Origin: Kocuria rosea
GTDB lineage: Bacteria > Actinomycetota > Actinomycetes > Actinomycetales > Micrococcaceae
Assembly: GCF_006094695.1 (NCBI RefSeq)
Contig: NZ_CP035103.1
Span: forward strand, 3,100,001-3,164,000
Length of the DNA stretch: 64,000 nucleotides
Direction: 5' to 3'
Positions 25,821 through 33,901 of the stretch are shown here, piece by piece (the stretch's first letter is position 1; every line of letters begins with the position of its first letter). A program made the translations under genes and the position numbers. A model generated the notes under the pieces. It saw nothing but the letters and a program-made list of their open reading frames with translations. It did not search any database and had not been told where the DNA came from.

Positions 25821-25842
25821 TGAAGGTGAACGGAGGGTGAAC
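25821..25842 (-). promoter_or_regulatory. PHO box (PhoP-type operator) for pstSCAB
   Basis: On the minus strand two 11-bp units lie head to tail: GTTCACCCTCC and GTTCACCTTCA. This is the GTTCACC-N4 direct-repeat form known for actinobacterial PhoP. It sits at the -35 side of the candidate -10. Confidence 0.75.
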
Positions 25843-25902
25843 ACCGCCCCCCGCAGCCGTGCCGTCGTTGCACATCTCACACCGCGCCCACCCGATCCCG
25901 GC

Positions 25903-25933
25903 CCGGTGCGGGGGCTCCGGCCCCCCGCACCGG
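25903..25933. repeat. Hairpin in the pstS-FUSC divergent region
   Basis: CCGGTGCGGGGG pairs with CCCCCGCACCGG around a short loop. It lies upstream of the FUSC promoter and may insulate the two divergent transcripts. The rest of 25662-25964 holds only the PHO box and the two promoters. Confidence 0.5.
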
Positions 25934-25952
25934 CGGTCCCGTGCTGCTCGCC

Positions 25953-25958
25953 TAGGAT
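25953..25958 (+). promoter_or_regulatory. -10 element of the FUSC gene (leaderless type)
   Basis: TAGGAT, 6 nt before the ATG at 25965. Confidence 0.55.
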
Positions 25959-25964
25959 GGCCCC

Positions 25965-27113
25965 ATGCAGCCAGGCAACCGTGCGCGAGCCGCGGCCCGC
26001 GCGGTGCGCAGCCGCACCCGGATCGGTGTGACGCGGGTCCGGACGGGGCTGCTCCAGAGCTTCCAGATCACGGTCGCCAGCGTCGGCGCCTACGTGATCG
26101 CGGAGCAGCTGCTGGGCCACTCCGGGCCCATCTTCGCGGCCACCGCGGCCCTCGTGGCCCTGGGCTTCGCGAAGGACGGGCTGCGCTACCGGCGGGTCCT
26201 CGAGGTCTCGATCGGCTGCACCCTCGGCATCGCCGTGGGGGACACGCTGATCCACGTCCTGGGCACGGGCGTCTGGCAGGCCGGCGTGGTCCTGATGACC
26301 TCGATCCTGCTCGCCCGCTTCCTGGACAACGGCACGCTGTTCACCACCCAGATGGGGCTGCAGTCGGTGCTCGTGGTCCTGCTGCCGCCGTCCCAGGACG
26401 GGGTCTTCGCGCGGTCCACGGACGCGGTCGTGGGCGGGCTGTGCGCCCTGGCCATGGCCTACTTCGTGCCCACGGACCCGCGGAGCCAGCCGCGCCAGGG
26501 CCTGCGGGCGCTCGTCGACGAGTTCTCCGGGGTGCTCCGGGAGGCGAGCCGGGCCATGGAGGACTACGACGCCACCGCCGCCTGGCACGCCCTCGTGCGT
26601 GCCCGGCAGACCCAGCCGCTGGTGGACTCGGTGACGTCCGGACTGAAGTCGGCCCTCGAGATCGCCACGGCCTCGCCGCTCTACCGCGGCCGCCGCGCGG
26701 AGGTCGAGGGGATCGCCCACTCCATCCGCTACCTGGACCTCGCCGTGCGCAACGCCCGGGTGCTCACCCGCCGCCTCGCCTCCGTGCTCAACCACGTGAC
26801 GCTCTCCGACGAGGCCGTGGCCGCCATGAGCGCCGCCCTCGAGGACCTCGCGGACGCCGTCGTCACCCTGGGCAACGCGCTCGCGGTGGCCTCCCCCGGC
26901 TCCCGGGAGAGCTACCTTCGCCAGGCCCGCAACGAGCTGGCGAACGTGGCCGGGCGCCTGCACCCCGGGCAGATGGGGGTGCGCACCATGGAGGGCGAGA
27001 CCCTGGTGCTGGACATGCGCCCGATGGTCGTGGACCTGCTGGAGGCGGCCGGGATGACGCACGACGAGGCGCGGGACCAGCTCCCCCGGCTCGAGGGCTG
27101 GGACCGCGCCTGA
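25965..27113 (+). CDS. FUSC/ArAE-family membrane protein
   Basis: A 382-residue protein with about five or six helices in the first 165 residues (VASVGAYVIAEQLLG, GPIFAATAALVALGFA, AQVGVVLMTSILLARF-like) and a long cytoplasmic helical half. The early segment with RTGLLQSFQITVAS and GLRYRRVLEVSIGCTLGIAVGDTLI matches the FUSC family (aromatic-acid exporter and fusaric-acid-resistance type). Exported substrates are not predictable. It is transcribed divergently from pst from a TAGGAT element right before its ATG. It converges on arsC with 28 bp between stops. Confidence 0.8.
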   Translation: MQPGNRARAAARAVRSRTRIGVTRVRTGLLQSFQITVASVGAYVIAEQLLGHSGPIFAATAALVALGFAKDGLRYRRVLEVSIGCTLGIAVGDTLIHVLGTGVWQAGVVLMTSILLARFLDNGTLFTTQMGLQSVLVVLLPPSQDGVFARSTDAVVGGLCALAMAYFVPTDPRSQPRQGLRALVDEFSGVLREASRAMEDYDATAAWHALVRARQTQPLVDSVTSGLKSALEIATASPLYRGRRAEVEGIAHSIRYLDLAVRNARVLTRRLASVLNHVTLSDEAVAAMSAALEDLADAVVTLGNALAVASPGSRESYLRQARNELANVAGRLHPGQMGVRTMEGETLVLDMRPMVVDLLEAAGMTHDEARDQLPRLEGWDRA

Positions 27114-27141
27114 GCCGGGACGGTCTCGACCCCGAGGCCCC

Positions 27142-27981
27142 TCAGCCGGCGGTCTCGCCGGGCAGGAGCTCCGCGATCAGCTGCTGGATCCGGGCCCTGA
27201 TCTCGTCCCGGATGGGGCGCACGGACTCCACGCCCTTCCCCGCCGGGTCCGCCAGCGCCCAGTCCTCGTACCGCTTGCCCGGGTAGAACGGGCACGCGTC
27301 CCCGCAGCCCATGGTGATGACCACGTCGGAGTCCTGCACGGCCTCGTCGGTGAGGACCTTGGGGGTCTCGGCGCTCATGTCGATGCCCTCCTCGGCCATC
27401 GCCGCCACGGCGGCCGGGTTCACGGAGTCCGCCGGCGCGGAGCCGGCCGAGCGCACCTCGATGCGCCCCCGGGAGAGGTGGCTGAGGTAGGCGGCGGCCA
27501 TCTGCGAGCGCCCGGCGTTGTGCACGCACACGAACAGGACGCTGGGCCGGTCCGTGCGCTCCGCGGTCAGCTCGTCCAGCAGCCGCCGGACCCGGGTGTC
27601 GATGTCGTCGCGGACCAGGCGCATCCGCTCCGCGCCCTCGATGCCGCGGACGGAGGGCTCGTCGGTGTGCCAGGTCTCGATCGTTCCGGTCATCCCCTCG
27701 ACCGGCTCGACCCTCGCCTCATCGCCCAGTACGACCACCCGGTCGACCCGGCGCAGCAGCTCGGGGTCGATGGGCTTCGGCGTTCCGGAGGACATGTCCG
27801 CACCGACCTCGGCGACCACCTCGGCGGACAGGGCGTTGATCTTGCTGCCGGGCTTCGTGCCGGCGGAGTGGACCTCTACCGCCCCACGGGCGTGGTGTTC
27901 CATGAGGGCGGCGGCCATCTGGGACTTGCCGCCGTTCTTGGCGCACACGAACAGGACGGAGGGCTGGGTGGTCTCGCTCAA
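27142..27981 (-). CDS. arsC: Tandem arsenate reductase: degenerate plus canonical LMW-PTP domains
   Basis: Two low-molecular-weight phosphatase/ArsC domains in one 279-residue chain. The C-terminal domain has the full P-loop C152-VHNAG-R158-S and [17 protein letters not shown], as in thioredoxin/mycothiol-dependent arsenate reductases that make arsenite from arsenate. The N-terminal domain has C13-AKNGG-K19-S, where the phosphate-binding Arg of CX5R is Lys; it may bind rather than reduce. I place the start at TTG 27981, because CAGGAG lies 6-7 nt upstream; a GTG/ATG frame reaches 28026 but overlaps acr3. It is 22 bp after acr3, so arsenite made here is exported by its operon partner. These two domains are usually separate genes. 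Confidence 0.85.
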   Translation of the reverse strand: MSETTQPSVLFVCAKNGGKSQMAAALMEHHARGAVEVHSAGTKPGSKINALSAEVVAEVGADMSSGTPKPIDPELLRRVDRVVVLGDEARVEPVEGMTGTIETWHTDEPSVRGIEGAERMRLVRDDIDTRVRRLLDELTAERTDRPSVLFVCVHNAGRSQMAAAYLSHLSRGRIEVRSAGSAPADSVNPAAVAAMAEEGIDMSAETPKVLTDEAVQDSDVVITMGCGDACPFYPGKRYEDWALADPAGKGVESVRPIRDEIRARIQQLIAELLPGETAG

Positions 27982-28003
27982 CGGTTGCTCCTGGATCTGG
28001 GGG

Positions 28004-29095
28004 TCAGCGGGTGGGGACGGTGGCATCGCCGGGGAAGAGCTTCCGGCCCACCCACAGGGACACGTAGACCAGCGCGACGAGCACGGGCACCTCGATGAGG
28101 GGGCCGACCACGCCCGCCAGGGCCTGTCCGGAGGTGACTCCGAAGGTGCCGATGGCCACGGCGATGGCGAGCTCGAAGTTGTTGCCGGCGGCGGTGAACG
28201 CCACGGTGGTGGACTTCGCGTAGTTCAGTCCCAGCGCCCGGGAGGCCAGCAGGGCCACCCCGAACATGAGGAAGAAGTAGACGACCAGGGGCAGGGCGAT
28301 CCGGGCCACGTCCCAGGGGTTGGAGGTGATGGCGTCACCCTGCAGGGCGAAGAGCAGGACGATGGTGAACAGCAGCCCGTACAGGGCCCAGGGACCGAGC
28401 TTGGGCAGGAACGTGGTCTCGTACCACTCCCGGCCCCTGGCCTTCTCGCCCAGGGTGCGGGTGAGGAACCCGGCGACCAGCGGGATCCCGAGGAACACCA
28501 GGACGCTCAGCACGATCGACCACACCGAGAACTCGGCCGAGGTGGTGGCCAGGCCCAGCCAGGCCGGGAGGACCTGGAGGTAGAACCAGCCCAGGGCGCC
28601 GAAGGCGATGACCTGGAACACGGAGTTGACCGCCACCAGCACGGCGGCGGCCTCCCGGTCCCCGCAGGCGAGGTCGTTCCAGATCAGCACCATCGCGATG
28701 CAGCGGGCCAGGCCCACGATGATCAGCCCCGTGCGGTACTCGGGCAGGTCGGGCAGGAAGATCCAGGCCAGGGCGAACATCAGCGCCGGCCCGACGATCC
28801 AGTTCAGCACCAGGGACGCCCCCATCAGGCGCTTGTCGCCGGCCACGCGGTGGGTCTCGTCGTAGCGGACCTTGGCCAGCACCGGGTACATCATCACCAG
28901 CAGCCCGATCGCGATGGGCAGCGACACCTCGCCGATCCGCACGGCCTCCAGGGCGGTGTTCAAGCCCGGGACGAAGCGACCGAGCAGCAGGCCGGCGACC
29001 ATGGCCGCGATGATCCAGGCGGGCAGCCAGCGGTCGAGGAAGGACAGGTCCTTCATCACCCCGTGGGAGGCAGCGGGGGCGGTGGTGGTGCTCAT
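28004..29095 (-). CDS. acr3: Arsenite efflux permease Acr3
   Basis: A 363-residue, ten-helix exporter of arsenite driven by the proton motive force. Family signatures: [55 protein letters not shown] (with the conserved transport Cys) and [16 protein letters not shown]. It heads the operon acr3-arsC and is divergent from arsR across an 84-bp gap with operator-like repeats. GAAGAGG precedes the ATG at 29095 by about 12 nt; TACTGT (29137-29142, minus) is its likely -10. Confidence 0.95.
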   Translation of the reverse strand: MSTTTAPAASHGVMKDLSFLDRWLPAWIIAAMVAGLLLGRFVPGLNTALEAVRIGEVSLPIAIGLLVMMYPVLAKVRYDETHRVAGDKRLMGASLVLNWIVGPALMFALAWIFLPDLPEYRTGLIIVGLARCIAMVLIWNDLACGDREAAAVLVAVNSVFQVIAFGALGWFYLQVLPAWLGLATTSAEFSVWSIVLSVLVFLGIPLVAGFLTRTLGEKARGREWYETTFLPKLGPWALYGLLFTIVLLFALQGDAITSNPWDVARIALPLVVYFFLMFGVALLASRALGLNYAKSTTVAFTAAGNNFELAIAVAIGTFGVTSGQALAGVVGPLIEVPVLVALVYVSLWVGRKLFPGDATVPTR

Positions 29096-29111
29096 GGGCG
29101 GGCGAACCTCT

Positions 29112-29168
29112 TCACATCGACGGTCATCTATCCCGCACAGTACGGGTCACATCGACGCCCGTCAATGT
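29112..29168. promoter_or_regulatory. ArsR operator region between acr3 and arsR
   Basis: The inverted repeat ACATCGAC-GCCC-GTCAATGT (29149-29168) has one mismatch. TCACATCGACG occurs twice in direct orientation (29112-29122 and 29147-29157), giving a second half-site near acr3. The palindrome overlaps the arsR promoter and the other copy lies downstream of the acr3 -10. Confidence 0.6.
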
Positions 29169-29173
29169 AGGAT
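29168..29173 (+). promoter_or_regulatory. -10 element of arsR (leaderless type)
   Basis: TAGGAT, 6 nt before the ATG at 29180, touching the operator palindrome. Confidence 0.5.
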
Positions 29174-29179
29174 GGGGGG

Positions 29180-29566
29180 ATGACTCCCGCTCCGGACCTC
29201 GACAGCACGGCCGACGCCGGGACCGCCGACCGGTGCGCCCCCGGCGCGCCGGCCACGGAGTGCTGCTCGCTCTCGGGCGGGCCCATGGGTCACGACGACG
29301 CCCGGCGCGTGGCGGGCCTGCTCAAGGCCCTGGCCGACCCCACCCGGCTGCGCCTGCTCTCCCACGTGGCCGCCCAGGGCTGCGACACCGTGTGCGTCTG
29401 CAGCCTCACGGACGACCTCGGCATCAGCCAGCCCACGGTCAGCCACCACATGAAGAAGCTGGTCGAGGCCGGGCTGCTCACCCGCGAGCAGCGCGGCAAG
29501 TGGGCGCACTACTCCGTGGTGCCCGGGGCGTTCGCGGAGCTGCGCGCCTTCCTCGACCTGCGCTGA
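29180..29566 (+). CDS. arsR: ArsR-family arsenic-responsive repressor
   Basis: A 128-residue winged-helix regulator. The HTH is DDLGISQPTVSHHMKKLVEAGLL (helix 4 region about residues 80-102). Just before it, CDTVCVC supplies thiols, close to the ELCVCDL metalloid-sensing motif of ArsR; additional cysteines at ATECCSL near residue 31 may be a third ligand. It should repress acr3-arsC and itself until arsenite binds. It lies divergent from acr3 with operator repeats between. Confidence 0.93.
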   Translation: MTPAPDLDSTADAGTADRCAPGAPATECCSLSGGPMGHDDARRVAGLLKALADPTRLRLLSHVAAQGCDTVCVCSLTDDLGISQPTVSHHMKKLVEAGLLTREQRGKWAHYSVVPGAFAELRAFLDLR

Positions 29567-29602
29567 GCCGGCCGCGGCGCTTGGGCCGTCCGAGGCGGCG
29601 GC

Positions 29603-29608
29603 TAGCCT
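29603..29608 (+). promoter_or_regulatory. -10 element of radA (leaderless type)
   Basis: TAGCCT, 7 nt before the ATG at 29616. Confidence 0.5.
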
Positions 29609-29615
29609 GGACGCC

Positions 29616-31043
29616 ATGAGCACCCGCACCCGCCGCAACTCCCCCGCCTACCGCTGCACCGAGTGCGGCTGGAGCACCGCCAAGTGGGTGGGCCGCTGCG
29701 GGGAGTGCCAGGCGTGGGGCACGGTCGAGGAGATCGGCGAGCACAAGGCCCGCACCACGGCCGCCCGGTCGATCGCCGAGCCCGCCCGTCCCATCGCCCA
29801 GGTGGACGCCACGGTGGCGGCCTCCGCGCCCACCGGGGTGCCCGAGCTGGACCGGGTCCTCGGCGGCGGACTGGTCCCCGGCGCGGTCGTGCTGATGGCG
29901 GGCGAGCCCGGGGTCGGGAAGTCGACGCTGCTGCTCGACGTCGCCGCACGCTTCGCGGAGGGCGCGGGCGAGGGCACCCGCGACGTCCTCTACGTCACCG
30001 GCGAGGAGTCCGCGGCGCAGGTGAAGCTGCGCGCGGACCGGATCGACGCCGTGGCGCCCACCCTGTACCTCACCGCCGAGACGGACCTGGCCACGGCGCT
30101 GGGCCACATCGAGAAGATCTCCCCCCGCCTGCTCGTGGTCGACTCCGTGCAGACGCTGGCCAGCGCCGAGGTCGAGGGCTCCGCGGGCGGGGTGACGCAG
30201 GTCCGGGAGGTCGCCGCCTCCCTGATCGCCGCGGCCAAGAAGCGGAACATGACCACGCTGCTCGTGGGGCACGTGACCAAGGACGGCTCCATCGCCGGGC
30301 CGCGACTGCTCGAGCACCTGGTGGACGTCGTGTGCCAGTTCGAGGGCGAGAAGCACTCCCGGATCCGGCTGCTGCGGGCGGTCAAGAACCGCTACGGCCC
30401 CACGGACGAGGTCGGCTGCTTCGACCTCACCGAGACCGGGATCACGAGCGTGGAGGACCCCTCGGGCCTGTTCGTCTCCCGCACGGCCCTGCCCGTCTCC
30501 GGCACGTGCCTCACGGTGACCCTGGAGGGCCGCCGGCCCCTGCTCGCCGAGGTGCAGGCACTGCTGGACCGCTCCTCCACCGCCCAGCCCCGGCGGGCCA
30601 CCGCCGGCCTGGACTCCCAGCGGGTCGCCATGCTGCTCGCCGTGCTGCAGCGGCGGGCCGGCGTGAACCTGGCGGGGCTGGACTGCTACGTCTCCACGGT
30701 CGGCGGGGTGAGGCTCACGGAGCCGTCCACCGACCTCGCCGTGGCCATGGCGCTGGCCTCGGCCGCGCAGGACCGGCCCCTGCCGCAGCGCCTGGTGTGC
30801 TTCGGGGAGGTGGGCCTGGCCGGCGAGGTGCGGCCCGTCCCCGGCATCGGGCGCCGCATCCAGGAGGTCGCCCGGCTGGGCTTCACCCACGCGGTCGTGC
30901 CCGCGAGCCCCACCGGCCCGGGCCCCGTCCCGGCGGGGTTCACCGTCCGGGAGGTGACCACCATCAGCGACGCCATGGAGCTGCTCTTCCCCCGGTCCGC
31001 CGCCGCGCCCGCACGGAACCGGCAGACCGCCGCGGCCGTATGA
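29616..31043 (+). CDS. radA: DNA repair protein RadA (Sms)
   Basis: A 475-residue RecA-like ATPase with Lon-type C-terminus that promotes branch migration in recombinational repair. An N-terminal four-Cys zinc finger (C14, C17, C28, C31) precedes Walker A GEPGVGKS at 96-103 and Walker B LLVVDSVQTL near 170. The RadA motif KNRYGPTDEVG is present with Tyr where KNRFG is most usual. The Lon-like domain shows VGGVRLTEPSTDLAVAMALASA. disA follows 7 bp after the stop, the standard actinobacterial pair, and it also has its own promoter in the radA 3' end. Confidence 0.96.
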   Translation: MSTRTRRNSPAYRCTECGWSTAKWVGRCGECQAWGTVEEIGEHKARTTAARSIAEPARPIAQVDATVAASAPTGVPELDRVLGGGLVPGAVVLMAGEPGVGKSTLLLDVAARFAEGAGEGTRDVLYVTGEESAAQVKLRADRIDAVAPTLYLTAETDLATALGHIEKISPRLLVVDSVQTLASAEVEGSAGGVTQVREVAASLIAAAKKRNMTTLLVGHVTKDGSIAGPRLLEHLVDVVCQFEGEKHSRIRLLRAVKNRYGPTDEVGCFDLTETGITSVEDPSGLFVSRTALPVSGTCLTVTLEGRRPLLAEVQALLDRSSTAQPRRATAGLDSQRVAMLLAVLQRRAGVNLAGLDCYVSTVGGVRLTEPSTDLAVAMALASAAQDRPLPQRLVCFGEVGLAGEVRPVPGIGRRIQEVARLGFTHAVVPASPTGPGPVPAGFTVREVTTISDAMELLFPRSAAAPARNRQTAAAV

Positions 31044-31044
31044 T
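31039..31044 (+). promoter_or_regulatory. Internal promoter for disA (leaderless type)
   Basis: TATGAT overlaps the radA stop codon and ends 6 nt before GTG 31051, so disA can be made independently of radA. Confidence 0.55.
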
Positions 31045-31050
31045 GTGACC

Positions 31051-32127
31051 GTGGCGAAGACCCCTGAGAACGCACTGCGCAAGACGCTGGCCCGCATCGC
31101 ACCCGGCACCGAACTGCGCACCGGTCTCGAGCGGATCCTGCGCGGGCGCACGGGCGGGCTGCTCGTGCTCGGCTTCGACCGCTCCGTCGAGGCCATCTGC
31201 TCCGGCGGCTTCGACATCGACACCGACTTCACCGCGCCCAGGCTGCGGGAGCTGGCCAAGATGGACGGCGCCATCATCTGCGACCGGGACGCCACCCGCA
31301 TCCTGAAGGCCGGGGTGCAGCTCGTCCCCGACGCCTCGATCGGCACCACGGAGTCCGGCACCCGGCACCGCTCCGCGGAGCGCACCGCCAAGGAGACCGG
31401 GGTGCCGGTGATCTCCGTGAGCCAGTCCATGAGCGTCATCACGATCTACGTGGGCGAGACCCGGTACGCCATCGAGGGCTCCCAGTCGATCATGGCCCGC
31501 GCCAACCAGGCCCTGCAGACCCTCGAGCACTACAGCCACCGGATGGAGCAGGTGCTCGGCAACCTCTCCTCGCTCGAGATCGAGGCGTCCGTGACGGTGC
31601 GGGACGTGGCCCTGACCCTCCAGCGCATGGAGATGGTCCGGCGGATCTCCTCCGAGATCGGCTGGTACGTGCTCGAGCTCGGCGTGGACGGGCGGCTCAT
31701 CGCGCTGCAGCTCGAGGAGCTCACCGCGGGCACCGGCCCGGGGCCGGACGTGGTGCTGCGCGACTACCTGCCCGACGGCACCCCCGCGGAGGGCATCGAG
31801 GAGGGGCTGGGGCGGCTGGCCGAGCTCACGCCCACGGAGCTCATCGACCTGCAGCGGATCGCGGTGTCGGTGGGTCTCGTCGAGCCGCAGGGCAGCCTCG
31901 AGACGGACCTGCACCCGCACGGCTACCGGCTGCTGGAGGGCATCAAATCGATGCCGCGGGCGGTCGCCAACCGGCTGGTGCGCCAGTTCGACGGCCTGCA
32001 GTCCCTGATGGCCGCCAACCTGGAGGACCTCAAGGCGGTCGAGGGCATCGGCGAGCAGCGGGCCCGCACGGTGCGCGAGTCCCTCTCCCGGATGGCCGAG
32101 ACCAGCCTGCTCGAACGCTTCATGTGA
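31051..32127 (+). CDS. disA: DNA-integrity scanning diadenylate cyclase DisA
   Basis: A 358-residue enzyme making c-di-AMP from two ATP. The DAC domain has both signature motifs: DGA at 72-74 and RHR at 105-107 (GTRHRSAERTAKETG). A helical spine follows, and the C-terminus is a helix-hairpin-helix DNA-binding domain (VEGIGEQRARTVRESLSRMAE). DisA scans DNA for branched structures, and RadA is known to modulate it in other species, consistent with the pairing. I choose GTG 31051 because TATGAT stands 6 nt before it; GTG 31045 is the alternative. Confidence 0.95.
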   Translation: MAKTPENALRKTLARIAPGTELRTGLERILRGRTGGLLVLGFDRSVEAICSGGFDIDTDFTAPRLRELAKMDGAIICDRDATRILKAGVQLVPDASIGTTESGTRHRSAERTAKETGVPVISVSQSMSVITIYVGETRYAIEGSQSIMARANQALQTLEHYSHRMEQVLGNLSSLEIEASVTVRDVALTLQRMEMVRRISSEIGWYVLELGVDGRLIALQLEELTAGTGPGPDVVLRDYLPDGTPAEGIEEGLGRLAELTPTELIDLQRIAVSVGLVEPQGSLETDLHPHGYRLLEGIKSMPRAVANRLVRQFDGLQSLMAANLEDLKAVEGIGEQRARTVRESLSRMAETSLLERFM

Positions 32128-32143
32128 GCCGCGCGCGGCGCGC

Positions 32144-32899
32144 TCACTCCAGGACGAACGGCACGGGCTCCGCGGTGCGCTCCCCGAGGGACGTCACGAG
32201 ACGGTAGTACCCGGCCTGGGCCTCGCCCCCCGCCTCCGCGCAGCCCTCAGCGGTGCGCAGGCGGTTCCACGTCAGCCGGGCAACCTTCTCCTGTCCGGGC
32301 TCGACCGTCACCTCCGCGTCCTCGGAGCCGGCCTGGCAGTGCCTGCTGTCGAAGACGGTGTCCGCCCCCGAGGTCACCTCGTAGACCATCTGGGACGTGC
32401 CCGCGTTGACGCGGCAGGGGTCCTCCCCGGTGTTCTCCAGGGTCAGCTCGAGGACCGGCTCGACGTCCTCCGGGTAGCTCTCCCGGTCCGTCGACGCCCG
32501 CACGGCGAGGTCGGGGCCGCACTCCTCGACCGGCCCCTCCGTGGCGGGCGCGGACGCGGACCCGGACGCGGACCCGGACGCCGACGCGCTCTCGTCCGGC
32601 CGCGGGGTGAAGTCCGCGAAGGGCTCCTCCGAGGCCGCGGCGGCCGAGGCGGTAGCGGCCTCCGGCGCCGGGACGTCCTCCGTCTCCCCGGAGCCGAGCA
32701 TGCCCGCGACCGCGGAGACCAGTCCCACCGCCACGAGCACCAGCAGCACGCCCGCCGCGAGGGCCGCCACGAGCCGGCGGCGCCGGTACACCTCGGGGCT
32801 CAAGCGCCGGGATCCGGGGTCGCGGGGAGCTCGTCCGTCGTCGTCGTGACCGTTCCCCGACCGTCCGTGGGGGGTGCTCCCGGAACCCTTCTGCGCCAT
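32144..32899 (-). CDS. Single-pass membrane protein with extracellular domain
   Basis: A 251-residue protein: charged cytoplasmic tail of about 40 residues, one helix LVAALAAGVLLVLVAVGLVSAV, an Ala/Ser/Gly-rich linker with repeated SASGSASG units (encoded by a short tandem DNA repeat at about 32548-32585), then an all-beta domain with four cysteines (EECGPDLAV, DPCRVNAG, RHCQAGS, EGCAEAG). The last part resembles DUF4232-like or immunoglobulin-like folds, but I would not name a family. It is divergent from mutY with overlapping -10 elements. Convergent with disA, 16 bp apart. Confidence 0.75.
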   Translation of the reverse strand: MAQKGSGSTPHGRSGNGHDDDGRAPRDPGSRRLSPEVYRRRRLVAALAAGVLLVLVAVGLVSAVAGMLGSGETEDVPAPEAATASAAAASEEPFADFTPRPDESASASGSASGSASAPATEGPVEECGPDLAVRASTDRESYPEDVEPVLELTLENTGEDPCRVNAGTSQMVYEVTSGADTVFDSRHCQAGSEDAEVTVEPGQEKVARLTWNRLRTAEGCAEAGGEAQAGYYRLVTSLGERTAEPVPFVLE

Positions 32900-32905
32900 G
32901 CTCCC

Positions 32906-32915
32906 AGGCTACAGT
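32906..32915. promoter_or_regulatory. Overlapping divergent -10 elements for mutY and the 32899 gene
   Basis: TAGCCT (minus, 32906-32911) and TACAGT (plus, 32910-32915) share two bases. Each ends 6-8 nt before its start codon, leaving only 24 bp between the two genes. Confidence 0.55.
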
Positions 32916-32923
32916 GGACTGCG

Positions 32924-33901
32924 ATGAGCTCCCCGCACACTGCCCCGACCGCCGCCGCGGAGCCCGCTCCGCCGGGCCTGCACCGGGCCGTGACCGACTG
33001 GTTCGACGACGCCGCCCGGGACCTGCCGTGGCGGGACCCGTCCTGCTCCCCGTGGGGGGTCATGGTCAGCGAGTTCATGCTCCAGCAGACGCCCGTGGTG
33101 CGCGTGCTGCCCGTGTGGCGGGCGTGGATGCAGCGCTGGCCGCGGCCCGCGGACCTCGCGGCGGAGAGCACCGGGGAGGCCGTGCGCGCCTGGGGCCGGC
33201 TCGGCTATCCGCGGCGGGCCCTGCGGCTGCACGCGGCCGCCGTCGAGATCACCGAGCAGCACGGGGGCCGGGTGCCGGCCGCGCACGAGCTGCTGCTGGC
33301 CCTGCCCGGGGTGGGCGCCTACACGGCCGCCGCGATCGCGGTCTTCGCCTTCGGCGACCGGCAGACCGTGGTGGACACGAACATCCGCCGCGTGCACGCC
33401 CGGGTGGTCACGGGGCGGGCCCTGCCCTCGCGGTCGCTGACCGCCGCGGAGCTGCGCCTCGCGGAGGAGCTGATGCCCGCCGACGACGCCCTGGCCGTGC
33501 GCTGGAACCAGGCCGTGATGGAGCTCGGCGCCCTCGTCTGCACGGCCCGCTCCCCCCGCTGCGAGCAGTGCCCGGTGCGGGACGCGTGCGCGTGGGTCGC
33601 CGCGGGCCGGCCCGAGCCCGTCGAGGCGCCCCGCGGCCAGGCCTGGCACGGCACGGACCGCCAGGTCCGCGGGGCGATCATGGCCGTGCTGCGGGCCGGG
33701 TCCGCGCCGGTGCCGGCGCCCTCCCTCACGGGCCCCGTGGACGTCGCCACGGGCGCGGGACTGGCGCCGGAGGCCCTGCGGGCCCTGGACGCCCTGCACG
33801 GGCTGGGCGCCCCGGAGGAGCAGCGCCGGCGCGCCCTGGACGGGCTGCTGCGGGACGGGCTGGCCGCCGCGGGACCGTCCGGGGTCAGTCTTCCGGGCTG
33901 A
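32924..33901 (+). CDS. mutY: A/G-specific adenine glycosylase MutY
   Basis: A 325-residue base-excision repair enzyme removing adenine opposite 8-oxoguanine. N-terminal LPWRDPSCSPWGVMVSEFMLQQTPV holds the catalytic Glu; the HhH is LPGVGAYTAAAI, followed by the catalytic Asp in VVDTNIRRVHARV. The 4Fe-4S cluster is C-x6-C-x2-C-x5-C (CTARSPRCEQCPVRDAC). The C-terminal part is short, so the MutT-like 8-oxoG recognition domain is reduced or absent, as in many actinobacteria. The ATG at 32924 is preceded by TACAGT, giving a leaderless mRNA. The end overlaps the ArgA-like gene by 17 bp, tail to tail. Confidence 0.93.
   Translation: MSSPHTAPTAAAEPAPPGLHRAVTDWFDDAARDLPWRDPSCSPWGVMVSEFMLQQTPVVRVLPVWRAWMQRWPRPADLAAESTGEAVRAWGRLGYPRRALRLHAAAVEITEQHGGRVPAAHELLLALPGVGAYTAAAIAVFAFGDRQTVVDTNIRRVHARVVTGRALPSRSLTAAELRLAEELMPADDALAVRWNQAVMELGALVCTARSPRCEQCPVRDACAWVAAGRPEPVEAPRGQAWHGTDRQVRGAIMAVLRAGSAPVPAPSLTGPVDVATGAGLAPEALRALDALHGLGAPEEQRRRALDGLLRDGLAAAGPSGVSLPG

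Noticed and set aside
32548..32585. Short GACGCGGACCCG-type tandem repeat as a regulatory repeat
   Set aside because: It encodes the SASGSASG linker of the membrane protein at 32144-32899, which explains it.
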